The notes under the pieces are model-generated. The model saw only the letters and a program-made list of their open reading frames with translations, searched no databases and had not been told where the DNA came from. A stretch of 64,000 nucleotides of DNA from Streptacidiphilus fuscans (GTDB lineage: Bacteria; Actinomycetota; Actinomycetes; Streptomycetales; Streptomycetaceae), in NCBI RefSeq assembly GCF_015690355.1, contig NZ_JADPRT010000017.1, forward strand, positions 83,807 to 147,806. The letters are read 5' to 3'. Of this stretch, positions 47,247-56,559 are shown one piece after another (within the stretch, counting starts at the first letter, position 1; every line of letters starts with the position of its first letter). The translations under genes were made by a program, and so were the position numbers.

Positions 47247-48848
47247 ATGCCGACGACGAGTGGGGAGTTCCGAAGGCCGGTGTGGGCAGCCGCACTGGCA
47301 CTGCTGCTGGCGTTGGCGTCCCTGCTGTCGCTGGGCAACGCGACGACGGCACACGCGGAGTATCCGGCGCCGCAGCCGGCGATGGACTGTACGAAGCCCT
47401 GGGTGATCCTCTCCGCCTATGGAACGGGCGAGTACGACAGGGACAACTCCACCGGGACGGTCTTCCCGTACGGCGACGTGGGCGTCAACAACACCTACGT
47501 CAGGGCGCTCGAGACCGCGCTGGCCGACCAGCACGTGCCGTCCGACCAGCTCACCGTGCGCAATCTTCCCTACCCGGCGTCGGCAGCGAACCTGCCCTCG
47601 TGGTTTCCCTGGCACCTCGGGCCCGTCGACTACCCGGTGTCGATGGACGAGGGGTGGCACAAGCTCGTCCAGGCGGTCCAGTTCTACGCGGCCTGCCCCA
47701 GCCGCCCGACCCTGATCCTGCTCGGCTACTCGCAGGGGGCCCAGGTGGTCAAGAACGCGATCGCGCAGTCGGCGATCGCGGGCGACCAGCGAGCGTCCGA
47801 CGAGATCGGCGCGATCGTCAATGTGGGCGACGCGTCGCGCTACAACGGCCAGGTGGGCCTGGCCCAGCGCGGGTACATGACCACGCTGAACCCCGACTTC
47901 TCCGTCGGCACCGCCGACGTCGACCACGGCGGCCTGATGCAGCGCCTGCCCGTGCCCGAGGTGTTCGCCGGTTTCGCGGGCGACGGACGGTACTTCGACG
48001 TGTGCCGCGTCGACGACGCGGTCTGCAACGAGTCCGCTCCTCCCGGCTCCTCCAGCTGGCAGCAGAAGTGGCTCACGGACTTCGCCGAAAGCGCCTTCAT
48101 CGGCGACGACCCACCGCACGTGTCGTACCGCGACTACGGCGACGCCGCGAGTGAGGACGTGAAGGCGCACGCCGTGGCGGCCGACACCGCCGAGCGCGCG
48201 GTCGCCGCCGCGATCCGCCAGCGCGACCTCGTCCACCCCGGGCCCACACCGCCGCCGCCGAGCGGCACCCCCGAGCAGATGTGGGCCACCAACGTCCACG
48301 TGCGGACCGCCCCCACGACGCAGGCGGCGGTCGCGGCGACGCTCCCCTCCCCCACGACGGTCTACGTCAGCTGCCAGGAGCACGCCGACCCCGTCACGGC
48401 GGGCGGGGTGACCAACGACGTCTGGTCCTACCTGCCGGCCCAGCACGGGTGGATCGCCAACGTCTTCCTCAAGGGGCCTGCGTGGCTGCCGGGTGTGCCT
48501 CAGTGCGCCGGGCCCACCCCCGGGCCGCCGTCGGGGCTCTACAAGTGCTCCATCGGCGGCAACCCCAACGACTGGTGCGCGCACGTCACCGGCATTGCCT
48601 CCGGCTCGTACCTCTCCCTGCAGAACGCGCCGGACTACGACCACGGACACAACGCGTACTACCAGGGCCACAACGGCAACCAGCTGATCGTCTACTGCTG
48701 GGCCACCGGGGCCGACGACGCCGACGGGACGGGTGACCACTACTGGTTCTCCGTCGACGACGGCTCCAACTTCAACGGCTACGTCAACGACCGGTACCTG
48801 ACCACCGGCACCTACGCCCAGTGGAGCAGGATCATCAAGCACTGCTGA
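47247..48848 (+). CDS. Secreted cutinase-family esterase with SH3-like C-terminal domains
   Basis: 533 residues from ATG 47247 (GGAGGAGG upstream). Signal peptide ~10-37. The cutinase domain has the GYSQG elbow (Ser162). Its disulfide loop is CRVDDAVC (253-260), carrying the catalytic Asp, and His291 is in PPHVSYRDYG. A Pro-rich linker (~330-340) leads to an SH3-like part (MWATNVHVRTAPTTQAAV ... WIANVFLKG) and a further Cys-containing beta domain (YKCSIGGNPNDWCAHV ... VNDRYLTTG). Cutinases cleave esters of cutin, polyesters or lipids; the extra domains suggest wall or polymer binding. No membrane anchor. Confidence 0.9.
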   Translation: MPTTSGEFRRPVWAAALALLLALASLLSLGNATTAHAEYPAPQPAMDCTKPWVILSAYGTGEYDRDNSTGTVFPYGDVGVNNTYVRALETALADQHVPSDQLTVRNLPYPASAANLPSWFPWHLGPVDYPVSMDEGWHKLVQAVQFYAACPSRPTLILLGYSQGAQVVKNAIAQSAIAGDQRASDEIGAIVNVGDASRYNGQVGLAQRGYMTTLNPDFSVGTADVDHGGLMQRLPVPEVFAGFAGDGRYFDVCRVDDAVCNESAPPGSSSWQQKWLTDFAESAFIGDDPPHVSYRDYGDAASEDVKAHAVAADTAERAVAAAIRQRDLVHPGPTPPPPSGTPEQMWATNVHVRTAPTTQAAVAATLPSPTTVYVSCQEHADPVTAGGVTNDVWSYLPAQHGWIANVFLKGPAWLPGVPQCAGPTPGPPSGLYKCSIGGNPNDWCAHVTGIASGSYLSLQNAPDYDHGHNAYYQGHNGNQLIVYCWATGADDADGTGDHYWFSVDDGSNFNGYVNDRYLTTGTYAQWSRIIKHC

Positions 48849-48853
48849 CGTCG

Positions 48854-50053
48854 CTACCCCGCCTGTCGGGTCGGGGCGGCGGCAAGGACGCGGTCCGCGC
48901 GCTCGCCGTCCAGGGCCTGGGCGACGCGCACGAGGTGGGCGTGCTCGCGGGCGAGGTCGCCCTGGCCGACGGTGACGATGGTGACCGCGGGCTCGGCGGC
49001 CGGACGCCCTGCGCTCCGGTTCGCCAGCCCTCGTTGCAGGGCTGCGGCCTCCACCAGGGCCGCGGTCTCGTCCGCGTCCAGACCGTCGCCCTGGGCCAGT
49101 TGGAGCGCGGCCTCGATGAGGTCACGGTCGACGTAGGCGCGCAGCATCAGTTGCGCGTCGCGGATCTCCGTCATCTGGCGCGTCGCCTTCAACTCGGCGG
49201 ACACCCGCACGTATCGGGCCCGGTCCTCCATCTCGACGTCGGGGGCGGCCGCGACCGCCGTCCGCCACAGCGGAGTCAACTGGCGGACCCGGCGTCGGGC
49301 GCTCCAGCGGGCTCCGGCCGAGGGGACGGCGAAGCCGGCGACGACGAGCAGCGCTCCGACGGAGGCGCACAGCGGGGCGACGCTATCACCGAGCACGTCC
49401 ATGTTCGCGCCCGCCCAACTGCCGATCAGGGTGGCGAGTTTGGCGAGGCAGTACAAGAGGATGGCGTAGGAGCCGAGGGTGACCAGCCCCAGGCCACGGG
49501 CGGTCCAGGGCCGCTTGGTGCGCAGCGGAGCGGCGTAGCGGCGGCAGAGCAGGCCCAGGGAGGTCATGCACCAGCCGAACAGCGCGATGTAGACGAGCAG
49601 GAAGACCATCACCCCGGCCCGGCCGGTGTAGACCGTGGAGAAGTCCTTCGGGTGCTCGACCGCGTCCGGGCGGCCGACGGCGAAGCCGACGAGGGCGACC
49701 GCCCACAGCACGGTGAGCGTGACCACGTTGATCCGGGTGCGGCGCCTGGCACGTAGCCGGGCGGCGTCGTCGCCTCGGGCCGTCCAGTTGCGCAGCAGCG
49801 CCTGGGCTCCGGCGACGAAGACGATCACGCTGGAGTAGATGACGGCGATGCCAAGGTTGGGTACGCGCAACCGCTGGTCGAGCCAGATGTAGAGCGCCGG
49901 GGACGACCACATCATCACGGAGGCGATGGCCCCGGACATGACGGCGACGAGGCCGAGGTCCGCATTGCCGCGGTCCCGCAGCCAGCCGCCGGTCTTGGTG
50001 AGGCAGATCGCCCAGCCGACGCAGGCGATGGCGAGGTAGAGGACGTCACGCAC
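48854..50053 (-). CDS. Polytopic membrane protein (MAB_1171c/DUF6545-like)
   Basis: 399 residues. About seven membrane segments lie in the first ~250 residues, followed by a cytosolic helical domain (TAVAAAPDVEMEDRARYVRVSAELKATRQMTEIRDAQLMLRAY in parts). The layout matches the DUF6545 proteins that sit next to XRE and ImmA/IrrE genes in streptomycetes. The start GTG overlaps the metallopeptidase gene by eight bases, making it the last gene of a coupled four-gene operon. Role unknown, possibly signal transduction. Confidence 0.8.
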   Translation of the reverse strand: MRDVLYLAIACVGWAICLTKTGGWLRDRGNADLGLVAVMSGAIASVMMWSSPALYIWLDQRLRVPNLGIAVIYSSVIVFVAGAQALLRNWTARGDDAARLRARRRTRINVVTLTVLWAVALVGFAVGRPDAVEHPKDFSTVYTGRAGVMVFLLVYIALFGWCMTSLGLLCRRYAAPLRTKRPWTARGLGLVTLGSYAILLYCLAKLATLIGSWAGANMDVLGDSVAPLCASVGALLVVAGFAVPSAGARWSARRRVRQLTPLWRTAVAAAPDVEMEDRARYVRVSAELKATRQMTEIRDAQLMLRAYVDRDLIEAALQLAQGDGLDADETAALVEAAALQRGLANRSAGRPAAEPAVTIVTVGQGDLAREHAHLVRVAQALDGERADRVLAAAPTRQAG

Positions 50054-50654
50054 GGGGGTCGGCCTTTCCGTGGGCGCGCCCCGACGTGCGCAGCAGTTGC
50101 AGCGCGGGGCCGATGAGGGCGGCGATCTCGGACTCCTCCGCGTCGAGCGCGTCGTCCTCGCCCAGACCGGGAGAGATGCGCTCGACCAGCAGCGTGCCGA
50201 TGTACTCGGCCTCCCACTCGGCGTCCTTGGAGTACGCGCTGTGGCGGGCGAAGGAGGGGCCGATGCCCATGTGGCGCATGACGGTGTCCACGTCGAGGGA
50301 GGGGACGAAGACCTGCAGTGCCTCGCGGGCGGTCGACCCGTCCGCCTCGTGCCGCATGAGCAGGTGGCCGAGTTCGTGGGCGGTGATCTGCTGCTGGTGC
50401 CACGCGGAGGTGTAGCGCTCGTGCAGTATCACGTAGGTGTTGCCGTGGAACACGGTCATTCCTGACGTCACGCCACCGAACGCGAAGGGCTGGGTCCTGA
50501 TGGGGCGTCCGAGCGCGGCGCCGACCTGCCTGCAGACCAGGTCCATGCCGGCGTTCGGCGGCAGGTCAAGGCTCTTGACGGCAGCCCGGCAGCGCGACAG
50601 CGAGCCCTGCGGCTTGTCCGGCCGTCTCCAGAAGCGGAACCTGAGCTCACTCAC
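50046..50654 (-). CDS. ImmA/IrrE-like zinc metallopeptidase
   Basis: 202 residues. The HExxH zinc motif is TAHELGHLLMRH (His93, Glu94, His97). A later acidic segment (AEWEAEYIGTLLVER) probably supplies the third ligand. ImmA/IrrE peptidases cleave or inactivate a cognate XRE-type repressor, and the preceding gene encodes exactly such a protein. Overlaps both neighbours by eight bases. Confidence 0.88.
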   Translation of the reverse strand: MSELRFRFWRRPDKPQGSLSRCRAAVKSLDLPPNAGMDLVCRQVGAALGRPIRTQPFAFGGVTSGMTVFHGNTYVILHERYTSAWHQQQITAHELGHLLMRHEADGSTAREALQVFVPSLDVDTVMRHMGIGPSFARHSAYSKDAEWEAEYIGTLLVERISPGLGEDDALDAEESEIAALIGPALQLLRTSGRAHGKADPRA

Positions 50655-51099
50655 TCTGCGCCTCGTCCGCGCTCGTCGGGTCCTCGGGCAGTCCCAGTTG
50701 CGCGCGGAACTGGTCGATGATCCCCGTCAGGCTCGCCTGGACCTCCGGGGGCAGACCGGCGGAGCGCAGTGCGATCGTCCGCACGTTCTGGTCCCGCATG
50801 GCGGCCATGAAGGCCACCTGCTCGGTGGTGCGCAGGTGGTCGGCTTCGGAGTCGTCTCCGCGCAGGTACCCGGCGGAGACTCCGAAGAAGGCGGCCAGCG
50901 CCCGGACCAGGTCCTGGTGCGGGTTGGTGCGGCGCTCGCGTCTCAGCATCGACAGGTACTGCTCGGTGACCCGGACCCCGCCGAACTTGTCCGGGTTCGC
51001 GTTGATCTGCTCGGCGACGTAGGCGTTGGTGTACGGGCCGGACTCGGGGTGGATGTTCTCGAACAGGTAGGTGAGACGCTGCCCGAGGGTCTCGGTCAC
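50647..51099 (-). CDS. XRE-family helix-turn-helix regulator
   Basis: 150 residues. The HTH covers ~1-70 (TLGQRLTYLFENI ... YTNAYVAEQINANPD ... VTEQYLSMLRRERR). A helical C-terminus with LRTTEQVAFMAAMRDQNVRTIALR may be the dimerisation or peptidase-target part. Start GTG overlaps the P450 stop (GTGA). It probably represses the operon through inverted repeats upstream of the P450 gene and is relieved by the adjacent metallopeptidase. Confidence 0.88.
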   Translation of the reverse strand: MTETLGQRLTYLFENIHPESGPYTNAYVAEQINANPDKFGGVRVTEQYLSMLRRERRTNPHQDLVRALAAFFGVSAGYLRGDDSEADHLRTTEQVAFMAAMRDQNVRTIALRSAGLPPEVQASLTGIIDQFRAQLGLPEDPTSADEAQSE

Positions 51100-52346
51100 T
51101 GCCGCCCCTCCTGGAGCTGCGGCTGACGGCCGTCACCGGCGTCGAAGGCGACCGGCAGGGCGGTGAGTCCGCGCGTGCGGATCGAGGGACGGAACCGCAC
51201 GTCGTCACGGGGAACGGACAGGCGTAGCCCCGGCAGTCCGCGGACCACGGTGTCCACCGCGATCTGCAGTTCGAGGCGGGCGAGCGGAGCGCCCAGGCAG
51301 TAGTGCGCGCCTCGGCCGAGCGCCACGTGCCCGCCGGTGGAACGCTGAAGGTCGAGGCGGTCGGGCTCGGGGAACCGGGCGGGGTCGCGGTTGGCGGCGG
51401 CCAGGGAGAGCATGACGGTCTCGCCCGCGCCGATCCTGGTGCCGCCGATCTCCACGTCGCGCGTGGGGAAGCGTCGGATGGCCAGCGGAGCCGGACCGTC
51501 GTAGCGCGCCAGCTCCTCGATCGCCCCCTCCAGCAGCTCGGGCTGGGCCAGCAGGCGCTTCATCTCGTCCGGGTGGTCGAGCAGGGCGAGGATGCTGCTG
51601 CCGATCAGGTGGACGCTGTTCTCGTATCCGGCGAACAGCAGCAGGAAGGCCAGTGAGGTGAGCTCCTCCTCGCTGAGGCTGCCGTTCTCGTCCCGGGCCT
51701 GCACCAGGTCCGACAGCAGGTCGGCACCGGGCGAGGTGCGCTTGTCGGCGACCAGTCGGCCCAGGAATCCGGTCAGTTGGACCATCGCGGCTTTCGCTGC
51801 GGCCGGATCGGCGCTCGCGGCGAGAATGGCGTCCGTCCACAGACGGAAGTCGGAGCGGTCGGGCGCGGGCACTCCGAGGATCTGAGAGATGATCAGAATG
51901 GGCAGCGGGGCTGCGTAGTCGGCGACGAGGTCGGCCTCGCCCCGCGCCGCGAATCCTCGGATCAGTTCGTCTGCGGCCTGCTGGATCGACGGCCGGAGTG
52001 CCTCGACGCGCTGCGCGGTGAACGCCCGCGCGGCCAACGCGCGTACCCGGGTGTGGTCGGGCGCGTCCATGTTGAGCAGGTTGGCGTCCAGAGCAGGGGG
52101 GAGGCTGAGCCCGTGGTACTGCCCCGGAGTGGCGTTGCGTCGGTCCAGCGACAGATCAGGATCGGCCAGACCTGCGGCGACGTCCGCATAGCGCGTGACG
52201 AGCCAGAACGGCGCCCCGTCCGGTCCGACCGCCCTGGCCACCGGGCAGGCTCCACGAAGCCCTTCGAGTGTCGCGTACGGCTGTGCGGCCAGGGACGCCA
52301 CATTCACCTCGGGCACGGACCCCGGGTCAGGAACGGCGCTGTCCAC
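51096..52346 (-). CDS. Cytochrome P450 (first gene of the XRE/ImmA operon)
   Basis: 416 residues from GTG 52346, AGGAGG seven bases upstream. The I-helix motif is LLLFAGYENS. ExxR is in ELARYDGPAPLAIRRF-type context (EELA..R). The heme loop is LGRGAHYCLGAPLAR with Cys350. The usual Phe of FGxGxHxC is Leu, and the I-helix Thr (AGxET) is replaced by Asn-Ser, so oxygen activation may be altered. No ferredoxin is encoded in this operon, but one lies at 54182-54379. It is coupled to an XRE regulator by a 4-base overlap. Confidence 0.92.
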   Translation of the reverse strand: MDSAVPDPGSVPEVNVASLAAQPYATLEGLRGACPVARAVGPDGAPFWLVTRYADVAAGLADPDLSLDRRNATPGQYHGLSLPPALDANLLNMDAPDHTRVRALAARAFTAQRVEALRPSIQQAADELIRGFAARGEADLVADYAAPLPILIISQILGVPAPDRSDFRLWTDAILAASADPAAAKAAMVQLTGFLGRLVADKRTSPGADLLSDLVQARDENGSLSEEELTSLAFLLLFAGYENSVHLIGSSILALLDHPDEMKRLLAQPELLEGAIEELARYDGPAPLAIRRFPTRDVEIGGTRIGAGETVMLSLAAANRDPARFPEPDRLDLQRSTGGHVALGRGAHYCLGAPLARLELQIAVDTVVRGLPGLRLSVPRDDVRFRPSIRTRGLTALPVAFDAGDGRQPQLQEGRQ

Positions 52347-52864
52347 TGTCTTCCTCCTGGTGGCGCGTCGGTCGCGACGGCGGGCCGAGGGCAGAGCCAC
52401 CGCAGTCGAGCATGATCGGGAAATGCTTGGCACTGTACTGCCAAGGGACGTCTGCGGACTACTCACCACAAAAACTGATAGTTAAGTGCAACCATGCCGA
52501 GCCCCTGCGGCAATGAGCGCCGTCAATCTCCCTCATTCCCCAACCTCACTGCCAATGGCCGGACTTCACTCCTGGACTTAACTGACAGTTGACATGTTCT
52601 CTTTGCCAGGAAAGGATCACCCCAGGCTGACAACCGATCGCTGTCCGCCACGGAGGAGGTCCGACCTTCGCCGCGCCCGACCCAGAATCAGGCGCCGGGT
52701 GAAGTGTCCGACCCGGGTGTGGGAGCGCCGGCCCCGCACTCCGAAGTGTGCGACCCGCAGTCCGGTCCGAGCACCAAGTCCGGGGGGGTGCTCGGCCCGT
52801 CGACTGCGGGTCGCACCGGGCCGGCTGACGCAGGCGCACATCGCTGACGCACGCGCACGGCCGA
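52347..52864. other. Intergenic region between two P450 operons, no gene seen
   Basis: 518 bases with lower GC near 52470-52610 and no convincing coding frame. It contains the operator candidates at 52426-52588 and, distally, GC-rich sequence of no recognisable content. Confidence 0.5.
52426..52588. promoter_or_regulatory. Inverted repeats upstream of the P450/XRE operon
   Basis: CTTGGCACTGTACTGCCAAG (52426-52445) is a perfect 7-base inverted repeat with a 6-base spacer, 80 bases before the P450 start. CTGATAGTTAAG (52475-52486) and CTTAACTGACAG (52577-52588) are inverted copies (10 of 12 bases) 90 bases apart. These are candidate XRE operators, possibly with looping between the distal pair. 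Confidence 0.55.
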
Positions 52865-52896
52865 GTGCCCGCCCTGCGTCAGTGCAGGGCGGGCAC
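52865..52896. terminator. Hairpin terminator of the second P450 operon
   Basis: GTGCCCGCCCTGC pairs perfectly with GCAGGGCGGGCAC over 13 bases with a 6-base loop, 24 bases after the P450 stop on the minus strand. No T-run follows, as usual in high-GC actinomycetes. Confidence 0.85.
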
Positions 52897-52919
52897 GAGG
52901 TCGGGCACGAGGGCTCCGC

Positions 52920-54119
52920 TCACCAGGCGACGGGCAGCTCCTCGACGCCGTAGATGGCGGCGTCCTTGCGGAACCGGATCTGCTCGAACGGGACCGCGAG
53001 CCGCAGGTCCGGCAGCCGCCGGATCATGGTGTCCAGCGCGATCTGCAACTCCAGCCTGGCCAGCGGCTGTCCGAGGCACTGGTGGACGCCGAACCCGAAG
53101 GCGACGTGCCGCCTGGCCTCCCGGCCCACGTCCAGCTCGTCCGGCGAGGCGAAGACCGAGGCGTCGCGGTTGGCGGTGGAGAGCATGCACACCACGCCCT
53201 CCCCGGCCTCGATGGTGGTGCCGCCGATCTCGGCGGTCTCGACCGCGACCCGGACCGTGCCGCTGTGGACGATGCTCAGGTAGCGCAGCAACTCCTCGAC
53301 CGCGCCCTTGATCAGCGTCGGATCCTCGCGCAGCCGGGCGAGTTGGGCGGGGTCGCGCAGCAGCACGAGCGTGGACAGCGCGGTCATGTTGGCCGTGGTC
53401 TCGTGGCCCGCGATGAGCAGCAGCAGGCTCATGCTCGCCACCTCGTCGCGGGTGAGATCCCCGCGCGCGACCAAACGGCTGACGATCCGCTCGTCCGGCT
53501 CCTGCGCCTTGCGGTCGGCCAACTCCTCCAGATAGTTGGTGAGTTCGTCGCGTGCCTGGCGCACCTGGTCGGCCGTGCTGAGGTTGTGCAGCAGGATCCG
53601 GCTGCGTTCCTGGAAGTAGTCGTGGTCCTCGTAGGGCACGCCCAGCAGCCTGCAGATCACCAGCGACGGCACCGGCAGCGCGAACTCCGTGACCAGGTCG
53701 GCCGGGGCGGGGTGCGCGGTCATCCGGTCGAGGAAGTCGTCGACGATCTGCTGGATCTCGGGCCGCAGCGCCTCCACGCGCTTGATGATGAAGTCGCCGG
53801 TCAGCATGCGCCGGAACCGGGCGTGCTCCGGGTCGTCCATCCTGATGAACGACGGCTTCTCCGCCGCCAGCTCCCGGCGCCCGTTGCTGAGGAACGGGAA
53901 GCCGTCGTTGCGTGCGTCGGCGCTGAAGCGCCGGTCGCCCATGATGGTGCGGACGTCCTCGTGCCGGGTGACGAGCCAGGCGCGGGAACCGTCCCAGAGC
54001 GAGATCCGGGTGATCGGCCGCTGCTCCAGGGCTTCCTGGTACGCGGGCGGCGGCGCGAACGGGCAGCCGCCGCGTGCGGCCGGGAAGGTGATGGCGTCGA
54101 TCGGCTCCACAGTGGTCAC
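52920..54119 (-). CDS. Cytochrome P450 (CYP105-like)
   Basis: 399 residues from GTG 54119 (GGAGG ten bases upstream). All signatures are canonical: I-helix LLLIAGHETTANM, ExxR in EELLRYLSI, and heme loop FGFGVHQCLGQPLARLE with Cys348. The sequence style resembles streptomycete CYP105 enzymes, which oxidise diverse small molecules. The ferredoxin gene lies 62 bases upstream on the same strand and supplies electrons. Physiological substrate unknown. Confidence 0.94.
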   Translation of the reverse strand: MTTVEPIDAITFPAARGGCPFAPPPAYQEALEQRPITRISLWDGSRAWLVTRHEDVRTIMGDRRFSADARNDGFPFLSNGRRELAAEKPSFIRMDDPEHARFRRMLTGDFIIKRVEALRPEIQQIVDDFLDRMTAHPAPADLVTEFALPVPSLVICRLLGVPYEDHDYFQERSRILLHNLSTADQVRQARDELTNYLEELADRKAQEPDERIVSRLVARGDLTRDEVASMSLLLLIAGHETTANMTALSTLVLLRDPAQLARLREDPTLIKGAVEELLRYLSIVHSGTVRVAVETAEIGGTTIEAGEGVVCMLSTANRDASVFASPDELDVGREARRHVAFGFGVHQCLGQPLARLELQIALDTMIRRLPDLRLAVPFEQIRFRKDAAIYGVEELPVAW

Positions 54120-54181
54120 GGGTGGTTCTCCTCCACGGTTCCGCGGCGGGCGGCGCGGGGGGACGGGCGCCGCCCGGCCGC

Positions 54182-54379
54182 TCAGAGCTCCTGTACGGAG
54201 ATGGCTCGACCCGGGCAGATCCCGGCCGCCGTGCGCACGGCGGACTGGAGCTCCGCCGGGGGCAGGGGCTGGATCAGCAGGACGACCCCGTCGTCCTCGG
54301 ACTGGTCGAACACCTCGGGGACGGCTGCCACGCACTGACCGGAACTGCAGCAACGGTCCGGGTCGACACTGACGCGCAT
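54182..54379 (-). CDS. [3Fe-4S] ferredoxin for the adjacent P450
   Basis: 65 residues from ATG 54379, GGAGG six bases upstream. The motif DRCCSSGQC ... GICPGRAI gives the three cluster Cys of actinomycete P450 ferredoxins. It is encoded directly before the CYP105-like gene and may also serve the P450 at 51096. An operator-like palindrome lies 34 bases upstream. Confidence 0.93.
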   Translation of the reverse strand: MRVSVDPDRCCSSGQCVAAVPEVFDQSEDDGVVLLIQPLPPAELQSAVRTAAGICPGRAISVQEL

Positions 54380-54412
54380 GACGGGCCTCCAGGTACATGG
54401 CATGAACACCTA

Positions 54413-54431
54413 ACTACGTCGCCAACGTAGT
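54413..54431. promoter_or_regulatory. Perfect palindrome upstream of the ferredoxin/P450 operon
   Basis: ACTACGTCGCCAACGTAGT is a 7-base inverted repeat with a 5-base spacer, a shape typical of TetR-family operators. It lies in the divergent gap between the ferredoxin and ABC exporter genes, so one regulator could control both; no TetR gene is in the window. Confidence 0.6.
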
Positions 54432-54560
54432 CCACGTCCCGGTGTAGGTGTAGTACGCAACGGCACCCGGTCGCACAATGGCCGGAAATGCTCCGTACTC
54501 GTCCCATGGCCGGGTCCGGGGAGTAGCCTCTCGGCGGCTTGGCGGCCCGGCGGCCCGGCG

Positions 54561-54593
54561 GCGTTCTGTCGGCGTTCTGTCGGCGTTCTGTCG
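54561..54593. repeat. 11-base tandem repeat (GCGTTCTGTCG, three copies)
   Basis: Three exact copies in a row, preceded by GGCGGCCCG repeats, within the leader of the ABC exporter operon. The exact 11-base period would also suit a SARP-type activator. Confidence 0.65.
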
Positions 54594-54669
54594 GCGGACG
54601 CCGTGCCGCAACAGCGCCTGTCGGCGCCGTGTCGGCGGCCTGTCGGCGGGGCCTGGCAGCTTGGTCGGC

Positions 54670-55676
<1,007 letters not shown>

Positions 55677-55680
<4 letters not shown>

Positions 55681-56513
55681 GCGCCGCCACCCTTTCCCCC
55701 ACCGTCCCCACCATCACCGTCAAGGCCGACCCGAAGATCGGGCTGCGCGGCCACCTCCGCCACACCGGCGCGCTGATACGCCGCAACCTGCTGTGGATCA
55801 AGCAGGATCCCGAATCCATGATGGACGCGGTCCTGATGCCGATCATCTTCACCCTGCTCTTCGTCTACGTCTTCGGCGGTTCGATCGGCAGGGCGCTCGG
55901 CGGCGGCCAGGACGCGTACGTCCAGTACGTGATCCCGGGCATGATCGCGATGATGAGCATGAACATCGCGCAGGCCGTCGGCACCGGGTTCAACGAGGAC
56001 TTCAACAAGGGCATCATGGACCGGTTCCGGTCCCTGCCCATCGGACGCGGCTCCGTGCTGGTCGCGAAGATCGCGGTGGAACTGGCCCGACTCGTCGTCG
56101 CCATGACGGTCCAGATGATCGTCGCGCTGCTGGTCGGCTTCCACATCAACGGCCACTGGGCCGGCCTGGTGGCGTCCATGGGGCTGTCCGCGCTGTTCGG
56201 CTCCGCCGTCATGTGGATCTTCCTGGTCCTCGGTGTGACCATGAAGAACGCCCAGTCCGTGCAGGCGATGGGCTTCCTGGTGATGATGCCGCTGCAGTTC
56301 GGCTCGTCGATCTTCGCCCCGACCACCTCGATGCCGGGCTGGCTGGAGAGCTTCACCAAGTACAACCCGATGTCCGGCCTCGCCGACGCGGCGCGCGGCC
56401 TGATGACCGGCGGCCCGATCGCCCACGGGCTGACGGTGACGCTCGTCTGGACCGCCGGTCTGACCCTGGTCATGGCCCCGATCGCCATCCGCAAGTTCAC
56501 CAGGAAGAGCTGA
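55677..56513 (+). CDS. ABC-2 type permease (DrrB-like)
   Basis: 278 residues, ATG overlapping the DrrA stop (ATGA). Six membrane segments with the ABC-2 features IRRNLLWIKQDPESMMDAVLMPIIF and GLADAARGLMTGG. It forms the transmembrane channel of the exporter. Confidence 0.93.
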
Positions 56514-56559
56514 GAATCGGGGCTCGCCCCGACGGCGTACCCCTACCCCCCGACACGCG

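Noticed and set aside
48849..48853. Terminator between cutinase and membrane protein genes
   Set aside because: Only five bases separate the stops and no hairpin is visible there.
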